A stretch of DNA of 64,000 bases from Anadara kagoshimensis (lineage: Eukaryota; Mollusca; Bivalvia; Arcoida; Arcidae): contig CM037871.1 in assembly GCA_021292105.1 (NCBI GenBank), positions 40,727,337 through 40,791,336 of the forward strand, read 5' to 3'. Below are positions 56,547-64,000 of this stretch, piece after piece (positions within the stretch are counted from its first letter, which is position 1; each line of letters begins with the position of its first letter). Made by a program: the position numbers and the translations under genes. The notes below the pieces were generated by a model, which saw nothing but the letters and a program-made list of their open reading frames with translations, had not been told where the DNA came from and made no database searches.

Positions 56547-56960
56547 AAATATAACATTATGAAAAACAATTACCAGTCCAAATAACACATGAACGATTTT
56601 GCCCTCTTGCAATTGAATTAGTCATTGTTATTCATACTTGCATCGATCACAAAAAAGAGTACATTTCTTAAGAATTCCACTTGTTTAAAGTATGTATGTA
56701 TGTACATGTATGTATAACGCATTTAGATACAGATACGTGTTTTGATGGCAATGAAAACTCAAGACTGCTTTTATTAACGTATTTGGTAATAAAGTAGTCT
56801 TCGAGTTTATCAAAGTTTATCATAAAATAACAGATACGACGAAATTAAGATTAATAAGGCTTCTAGACGAGTTGTTAGCACGACAAACAAGTATAATCTG
56901 AGAAGATGTACTTCAAAGTCTTTTGTATCGATTTCTTATTAATGAAATATGTATAACGAG
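56547..56960. other. No recognisable feature
   Basis: AT-rich; includes a small TGTATGTA microsatellite near 56693-56715. Confidence 0.5.
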
Positions 56961-56962
56961 AA

Positions 56963-57908
56963 AATACAGAATGTATGTTGTAGACAGTTCAGTGATTTAG
57001 TCCCATATTCCTGTTATTCTCAATACAGAATGTAAGTTGTAGACAGTTCAGTGATTTAGTCCCATGTTCCTGTTATCCTCAATACAGAATGTATGTTGTA
57101 GACAGTTCAGTGATTTAGTCCCATGTTCCTGTTATCCTCAATACAGAATGTATGTTGTAGACAGTTCAGTGATTTAGTCCCATGTTCCTGTTATCCTCAA
57201 TACAGAAAGTATGTTGTAGACAGTTCAGTGATTTAGTCCCATGTTCCTGTTATCCTAAATACAGAATGTATGTTGTAGACAGTTCAGTGATTTAGTCCCA
57301 TGTTCCTGTTATCCTCAATACAGAATGTATGTTGTAGACAGTTCAGTGATTTAGTCCCATGTTCCTGTTATCCTCAATACAGAATGTATGTTGTAGACAG
57401 TTCAGTGATTTAGTCCCATGTTCCTGTTATCCTCAATACAGAATGTATGTTGTAGACAGTTCAGTGATTTAGTCCCATGTTCCTGTTATCCTCAATACAG
57501 AATGTATGTTGTAGACAGTTCAGTGATTTAGTCCCATGTTCCTGTTATCCTCCATTCAGAATGTATGTTGTAGACAGTTCAGTGATTTAGTCCCATGTTC
57601 CTGTTATCCTCAATACAGAATGTATGTTGTAGACAGTTCAGTGATTTAGTCCCATGTTCCTGTTATCCTAAATACAGAATGTATGTTGTAGACAGTTCAG
57701 TGATTTAGTCCCATGTTCCTGTTATCCTTAATACAGAATGTATGTTGTAGACAGTTCAGTGATTTAGTCCCATGTTCCTGTTACCCTCAATACAGAATGT
57801 ATGTTGTAGACAGTTCAGTGATTTAGTCCCATGTTCCTGTTATCCTTAATACAGAATGTATGTTGTAGACAGTTCAGTGATTTAATCCCATGTTCCTGTT
57901 ATCCTCAA
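56963..57908. repeat. 59-bp satellite array, 16 copies
   Basis: Unit: AATACAGAATGTATGTTGTA, GACAGTTCAGTGATTTAGTC, CCATGTTCCTGTTATCCTC. 946 bp / 59 is 16 units. Very homogeneous, with a few variants (TAAATAC, TTAATAC, CCATTCAG, TACCCTC) at the unit boundary. It ends directly against an R fragment at 57909. Confidence 0.97.
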
Positions 57909-58090
57909 TTTTGATTTCACACATGGTGAGTGTAACTAGTTAGATAAAAAAGGCTTTCATTTCCGAAGTATCCGGCCTTACTCTCTTGGTTGAAGTGCCC
58001 GTGTTTAACCTAGATAAGTCAGTTTTCTATTTTTCTTTGGGATGGGATTTATTTGAGCAGATACGTGTGTTTGCCAAAATGAACCTGTAA
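57909..58090 (+). mobile_element. Retroelement R, diverged 3' fragment
   Basis: 'ttgatttcacacatggtgag', 'tttccgaagtatccggcctt', 'gaagtgcccgtgtttaacct' and 'tgtgtttgccaaaatg' align to R's 3' UTR in sense with many substitutions. Confidence 0.65.
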
Positions 58091-59555
58091 ATACCCTAAT
58101 TATTATTTGTAATATCATTTGGTCCAGTAACTTTAAATTAATTCCGAATGGCATGCAATGCGGATTAACTCGATCCTTAAGTACAACACAGTTCAAGCCC
58201 ATATTTCGAATGAATAAATCAGCTGTATAGAATCTGCTTTTTGTGATCATAGATCATCATTATAAAAATCTAATTATTGTAAAACAAGATCAGCAGATCC
58301 CCCATGACATTTTCGACAATGGATTATGTAGTACTTTAATTGGTATCGTATTTAAAACCATAAATATCAATTACCCCAATATACTGTATCAGTAGGCCAC
58401 TATTTCCCAATAGATTTAAATGAGAATAGTAATTATAGAAAAAAGATTTTTTTTACCAAAAACATGTAAGTATCCAAGGACACAATAAACGGATTATGTA
58501 TTTGATAGATAAGTTAATTATTAAAATATAAGTTCCATTTAAAAAATAAATACAAATAAAAATTTAAAAGAAAGATAAATATGCAAATATAAATCGTTCA
58601 TGTGTCAATGTAAAGGAAGATCTTTGGTTGATAGAGATTGAATGTTATGTACAACATGGACGAACGAAGTCCTTACTTTAAATAGATTAAACGGGCAAAT
58701 ATTCGTTACAGATATCCTTATTGACCGATTACGTTCGGACTATATATATCTATACCCATTAAACATTTTGTTTTTCGGGAAAAAAACTAATATGCATATG
58801 TTATTAATTGATTTAATTGAATTAATTTAAATCTATTCTGGAATAAATTGGTTAAAGAGAATTATATATAATTCGAACAATCGTGATTATATGCATGCGT
58901 ATTTAAACTTCGTCGTGTGTCTCATGGCTATTCGGAATCGGAATGCAAATAAGTGTCACTTAAGCGATACGAGCCCTCTTGTTGGAATTTAAATGTAGAA
59001 ACGTTTTAAGAAACAGATAATTGAAGTATTAAAGTCATCTACGTTTTTATTTATACAAAATACGTAAACAAGTAGAATGGTTTAGAATCTTTTTGAATGA
59101 CATCTCTGGAGACGATTCAATATTGTGTCGTAATTTGTTAATATGTTTTGTCTTTATTTCATTCACTATTCATTGATATTCCTCAATATTGGAATTTTAT
59201 TCAATCTCAGAATGCCGCGTCATGTCAATCTACAGAGAACTAAATTATACAGCTTTCTTGTGAATTGAGTCTGGCTCTCAGTTTCTTTTATGACACAATT
59301 TCCAGTGATTATTGGGTAATAACAAATATAACAAAGGAAATAACGCTGTAAATCTGTTTTTATGTTATATGTCTCGAAATACGTCTTACCTGAATACATT
59401 TGTTCTTTGTTAAAACCAAATTGTTTGTACCAAACTTAATAAAGAAAGTCATTACTAATCTGATCTACATAAAATTAACCAAGGGATATAGTTAAATTAA
59501 CTCTAGTATAGGCTATAGTCTACAACTTTATTCGGACTTATTTGTTCAATCAATC
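58091..59555. other. No recognisable feature
   Basis: AT-rich. A donor-like CAG|GTAAGAC occurs on the minus strand near 59388 without a convincing exon. Confidence 0.4.
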
Positions 59556-59585
59556 AGAAACAAACATACTAATCCATGTCCATGC

Positions 59586-59616
<31 letters not shown>

Positions 59617-59622
59617 TGTGTG
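59556..59622 (-). mobile_element. Minimal R 3' end fused to (CG)n(TG)n tract
   Basis: CAAACATACTAATCCATGTC is the antisense end of R. It passes straight into an uninterrupted alternating run: (GC/CG) from 59584 to 59600, then (TG) to 59622. About 41 bp of strict purine-pyrimidine alternation. Confidence 0.85.
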
Positions 59623-59751
59623 ACAAGGTATATTATTATGTTATGTGAATCGTGATACGAAAACCAAGACAATTTATATATATCCTCAAAACAATTATCA
59701 GGTTGATAAAGAATGCAAAGGAATTGATGTATGAAAATATTTCACCTTATT

Positions 59752-59907
59752 TAAGGAATAACTGTGATATTATTTTTTGTATTGGTGTACACAAGAAAAA
59801 ACGATTTGCACACTGGATAATGCGCGTAGCGCATTATTCAAAAGTGTGCAAATCGTTTTTTCTTTTATACACCAATAAAAAAAATAATATCACAGTTATT
59901 CCTTATA
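59752..59907. repeat. Near-perfect ~155-bp palindrome
   Basis: Left arm TAAGGAATAACTGTGATATT through TATTGGTGTACAC and AAAAACGATTTGCACACT; right arm is the reverse complement with few mismatches. Centre GGATAATGCGCGTAGCGCAT. The 105-codon frame 59652-59969 reads through the hairpin and is not a gene. Confidence 0.93.
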
Positions 59908-59969
59908 ATTTAATTGGACATTCTTTAATTATTCAAGAAATTTTAAAAAATCTGAAACATTTAAATTAA

Positions 59970-60695
59970 GTTTAATAATATCTACATCGATAGTCATCAT
60001 AAGGCGGATGAATATGACCCGATTGTTTTTTTATAATCGTGATCATCCCATTCATAGTGATGGATGTAAACAATGAAGAAGTTCCGGTTAAATCCGCCAA
60101 AACGGGGCAAGTGGGCGGAGCTAATCTAAATTTTTTTATTGAGGTATAAAGAAAAAAAATGGTCACGTGGTCTCCATTGTTTTGTATTGTGTTCCGTTGT
60201 ATAAACAAATTTTAATTAAATTATTTATGATTAATTTGTTGAAAAATTCCATTCTGATGACACAAAGAGTGTTATTTAATTCCAATAAACGTGTCATTTA
60301 ATGCATATCAAGTAAAACCTATGATATAAAATATTCATTAAATACACTTTACAGCAATTCAGATGTAATCATCATATAGCATACTAACTGCATCGTATTT
60401 CAACTAAAAATGTTCAAAAAAATCTTAGACCAGCATATAAAACATCATTTAAATATATCATTGTCATATTATCCACGATTGTCCATTATTTATATAAACA
60501 CCAGAACCGTGAGCCTCGAGATTTACAAATTCAAAAGTGTTATTTATTCAATAATACTAGAAAACCTACTCGAAATACATTGTAGTTTATGAAAAAATAC
60601 TTTTTCTTCTTTATTCCCTAACCATTATTTAAGAGATTTTCCTATACAATGTATATTTATCAACATACATTATTGTTATATATCAACTTAAACAA
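59970..60695. other. No recognisable feature
   Basis: AT-rich; no supported exon. Confidence 0.45.
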
Positions 60696-60699
60696 ATCA

Positions 60700-60775
60700 A
60701 AGCAAACATGCCAGACCATGGTCAAATCACAGCTCCAAATCAAACTAAAACTTCTAAAATAGACTAGGCACATTT
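60700..60775 (-). mobile_element. Retroelement R, diverged 3' fragment
   Basis: 'caaacatgccagaccatggt', 'aaatcacagctccaaatcaa' and 'agactaggcac' align with the antisense R 3' end. Confidence 0.6.
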
Positions 60776-62214
60776 TCAGAAAAGACGTCGTTTTAAAGAG
60801 GAAGAGGCATTTTTTAGTAAAAGCAAACCATATATCATTCTAACCTAATTTGGGTGTGCTGAGTACGAAAATGGCGGATACCAAGCTGAAAAATTGCTCT
60901 AAGTAGGTCAAAATTTAAATACAAAATGGCCGCCAAAATCAAAATGCATTTTTGCATTAAAGTTGATATGGAAGTTGTTTTGGTAGCACCAAACAGCTAT
61001 AAATCAAAGATTGTAATATTTCAAGGCTAACTTGGATGTTAATGAACAGAAAATTTAAACAAAATACCTACGGGCCTTATTCCTCACCTGAAAACATTTA
61101 AAAGATACTGAAATTTTATGGGCAACAACACCTTCGTTGATTATCATACACAAAATTTGCTACGAAGTAAGATCTTGGCATGTTAATTATTTTTGCAACT
61201 TGGTGTTGTTATTCATTTATAATACTCTTTAAAAAAAATATGGTCAAAAACACAAATTCGCCAAAAATTATACTCCAGGGGTAACAACTCCTCTATAGAT
61301 CATCGTATTCTTACAAACATTGCTACTTAGTTTGTCATGTTCATTATTTTCTAATGTATTGTTTTATATAACACTAATAGTTTTCTAGTAAATAGCCACA
61401 AAACCAGCACAATTTGCAAAAACATTAAGTATTTTTCAGGGGCAATAACTCTGTAAAAAGGGGTTTAATATTTATGAAATCAAAATATCTGTACCGGTCA
61501 GCCTTCGTCTCAGGTTGCCTAGCGACAGAGGTCATTATGAAAAATGTATATATTTGACTCATGAACAAAGTACACATGTTAGATTTAAGCCAGTTTTAAA
61601 AGTTTTCGCTTTTTTGGGGATTGTAATTTGAACATAGGGCTGTATGTTTCTGTTTAAATTAATGAAATAAGTATGCCACATAACATGCTCAAACACTGAT
61701 ATATGTAGTCTAGATTGAATGAAATAGCTTACAAAATTAAAACCTGTGTTTGCACCAAATGCTTAAGAATTTTTCTTTTTTTTGAAGTGGAAGAGCAAAG
61801 TAAATGTAACTACACTAGCTTTCATAACCTATTTTAGGGGTGCTAAGTCATCACCGAGCAACTCTAAGCTGACTATTTGCTAAAAAGGTGAATTTGCACT
61901 ACAAAATGTTGATGTGAAGTTTGATATTCAACTATAGCAAAAGTAATACTATATTTGGTTTTATTTAAACTGGTAAGAAGTAAGAGGGCTGAAAGATATA
62001 CCGTGATCCTTCTGTTAAAGGAGATTAGCGCGGATGTCCCTTTTCAACCCTTCTATCCCCTGACTATTTTAATCCGTGTATCCGAAGACGAGTGTAATTT
62101 TGTAAGTTAATATCAACAAGGTATTACTCTAAAATAAATAGGACTAGTGGCTTGGTAAATGTAAAAATGATGAAAGAGCAGGATCCAATATTTGCAAAAA
62201 AACGGTTAGGCACC
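60776..62214. other. No recognisable gene
   Basis: AT-rich. A weak R tail in sense lies at 61590-61660 ('ttttggggattgtaatttga'). Phrases such as 'aatggcggataccaagc' and 'tccaggggtaacaactcctc' look like old dispersed repeats without a second full copy here. Confidence 0.4.
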
Positions 62215-63297
62215 TAAGGCTATCCTACTGATATAACAGCAACACTAGGGAAATATGCCCCTTCATAGGCAAGAGTAAAAAGGTGGGTGGCGGATTATGA
62301 ACAGGACAAGCAGAAAATTAATGATGGCCCCAGTCATAGAAGGCATGCCACTGCTGCAACCCCAGAAATGGTCAATAGAGCTTTGTTTCATTCCATTCAT
62401 GGAAGCCGAAATCACCATTGGTTGCTCATGTTTGAGAAATCCCTTTCTTTAAAAAAAATTGTTTTTGCAAATCTGTAAAAACAAAATTACTCTAAACATT
62501 TTCACAAATTTTGAAAGTTTGGCCACTAATCATTTTAAAATTGTGGAAACGTAGGTAAAAATCATGGTATTGTTATGATTGACAGGTTAGTTACAGAAAA
62601 TATAAGGGCAGTGAGTGGGCATTTCACAGAGAAGAGTACGTTCTATTCTGACATCCTGCAATAAGAAAGCTAAGTGTCTGTTGGGCTTCTGGTAATTAAT
62701 CGGAAGCACAAAAGATGCACTTTGTCGCGTGTTAATCTAAACATTTTAGTGGTAGATCCTGCTAGCTCCCATAAGAACTTTGTTTCTATGGAGGCAAAGC
62801 GGGATTTAATTTCATCCCTGATCCCAAATAACAGTCTAAACAATGGAATCATCTGTTCATCTCTGCCAAAGAAGGCAGAGAAAGACCGTTCCATCACCAC
62901 AGTTAACTGATGGTATTCTGATGGTACATATAGATTATTTCTGAAAGGGATAAAAAATTAATGGCACATAATTTGTATTACTTTTGAGGCTGTTACGGAA
63001 AAATATTCAACTCAAGTGTTGTGGAAAACTCAGTATTGGCGTCTTGTTCCACTGACAGAATTCTACTATTGCCTAGACTGCAATTAACGACTGTTGCTTT
63101 AAATTTTAAATTGAGTGGTCAATATTTTGCTTAAGCTTGCACATCAGTCTTGCTATTTACATTACCCAGTTTTATAGTTAGATGATGATGTTATATATTC
63201 ATTTGAGGACTTTCTGCGTTTTCAAGAAAATGAATTATTTAAAAGTTGCATTGAGCTCCCAAAACTGTATAGAGACCGGTACTATGTTGTAAAATAA
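62215..63297 (+). pseudogene. mariner-family transposase pseudogene
   Basis: Segments of a Mos1/SETMAR-like transposase appear in order across several frames. N-terminal HTH2: TDITATLGKYAPS, stop, ARVKRWVADYEQDKQ then TAATPEMVNRA (to 62388). A ~170-bp AT-rich insertion follows. Then MIDRLVTENIRAVSG (~62575), NRKHKRCTLSRVNLNIL and VVDPASSHKNFVSMEAKRD (~62700-62815), where family members have the first catalytic D (MDETW); here it is lost. PNNSLNNGIICSSLPKKAEK matches the linker. Later QLKCCGKLSIGVLFH, FEDFLRFQENELFKSC-like C-terminus to 63297. Many stops and frameshifts; dead. TIRs were not identified. Confidence 0.85.
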
Positions 63298-64000
63298 TGC
63301 AATATTACCGTCAAAATTCAAACCACTACATATGAGATTCACAACGTATCAATCGATATATGTTTTAAGTAATGGTTGTGATTCTACCTATTAAAGCAAT
63401 ATCATTCTTAAAAGTTTGATGCATGATGGCACGCATAGTAATTTGGTATTTTGACATTGACAACCAGTACTACATACTATTTTGCAAGGACATGTGGCAA
63501 ACTCTGTATAAGAGAGTGTTTTGGAATATGCTCTTTTTGCATTTCAAACACAAGTTTCGATTTTAACTGTTCACACCATGAGCAGTATGGTATTGGTAAT
63601 GAACTCAATTTATTAGTCATGTAGATTTATCAGTACACTATGCAAAAGGTACACATAATTAACAAACACTTAACTATAGCCACCACTTTATTTTTAGAAA
63701 TTGTTTTAGATTTGGTTTAAACATTTATACTTCAGTTTAGCCCTTTTCATTTTAATGTAACAACCTCAAGACTGCAAGTTATGATGGTATGTTACAAAAT
63801 ACCATCTTTTGCTAAAACATGCAACTTAAATAACACTAAGAAATTATATGCCAATAAATTTAAACAGTCGCCATTTTGTTTTCGGCATTATGGGTTCAAA
63901 AGCTCAACATTTTACTTGGTATTTGTCATTTTTGAAATACAGCAAACTCGAAGTATGTCAAATAAAGCATGTTGCCAACTTTTACTAAAATTTGAAACCC
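63298..64000. other. No recognisable feature
   Basis: AT-rich sequence to the window end; may include the right flank of the mariner insertion. Confidence 0.45.

Noticed and set aside
59652-59969. 105-codon gene on +
   Set aside because: It reads through both arms of a near-perfect palindrome; no domain is recognised.

Overview
The window reads as intergenic and intronic DNA from an animal nuclear genome, most likely a bivalve mollusc. It is AT-rich, has short exons with GT/AG introns, and carries MITEs, tRNA-derived SINEs, satellites and broken transposases. There are no bacterial-style genes, operons or ribosome binding sites. The organism call is inference from repeat style and gene family.

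One real gene is recognisable, on the minus strand from 17415 down to 7726. Five exons encode the C-terminal half of a rhodopsin-class GPCR: end of TM4, second extracellular loop, TM5, long third intracellular loop, TM6 with CWTPY, TM7 with DPIVYG, helix 8 and the stop. All four exon junctions keep frame (phases 1, 1, 2, 1) and the exons total 627 nt, i.e. 208 codons plus stop. The best family match is the GnRH/AKH/corazonin receptor group. Exons for the N-terminus and TM1-TM4 were not found; they may lie to the right, possibly beyond the window.

The rest is dominated by mobile and tandem DNA. (1) A retroelement, here called R, occurs in more than 20 copies with a fixed 3' end and variable 5' truncation; longer copies retain the end of an ORF of the SNIP/PAYGV/SQLIRY type. 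(2) R's last 50 bp appear to have been amplified into a minisatellite at 25030-26445. (3) MITE families A (14114, 31095, 55022), B (21148, 21551, 23701, 31022) and C (17618) are present, with A nested inside B. (4) A dispersed repeat carries an apparently intact hammerhead ribozyme (48027-48072) and three decayed relatives. (5) Long near-perfect palindromes lie at 19348, 41081 and 59752. (6) SINEs with A/B boxes lie at 2891, 16946, 28250, 41985 and 45357. (7) Transposase remains: a mariner pseudogene at 62215-63297, a Tc1-like fragment at 43500-43755 and a LINE RT C-terminal fragment at 53438-53830. (8) Satellites have 45, 50, 59 and 64 bp units, and there are several larger tandem duplications.

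By region: 0-7 kb, tandem repeat, R copies, SINE, then featureless AT-rich DNA. 7.4-17.4 kb, the GPCR with repeat-laden introns. 17.5-26.5 kb, foldbacks, MITEs and three satellites. 27-36 kb, nested MITEs and a decayed hammerhead. 36-45 kb, R copies and a triplicated ~0.75-1.1 kb block. 45-52 kb, hammerhead repeat and degenerate tandem units. 52-64 kb, LINE fragment, 59-bp satellite, palindrome and mariner pseudogene.
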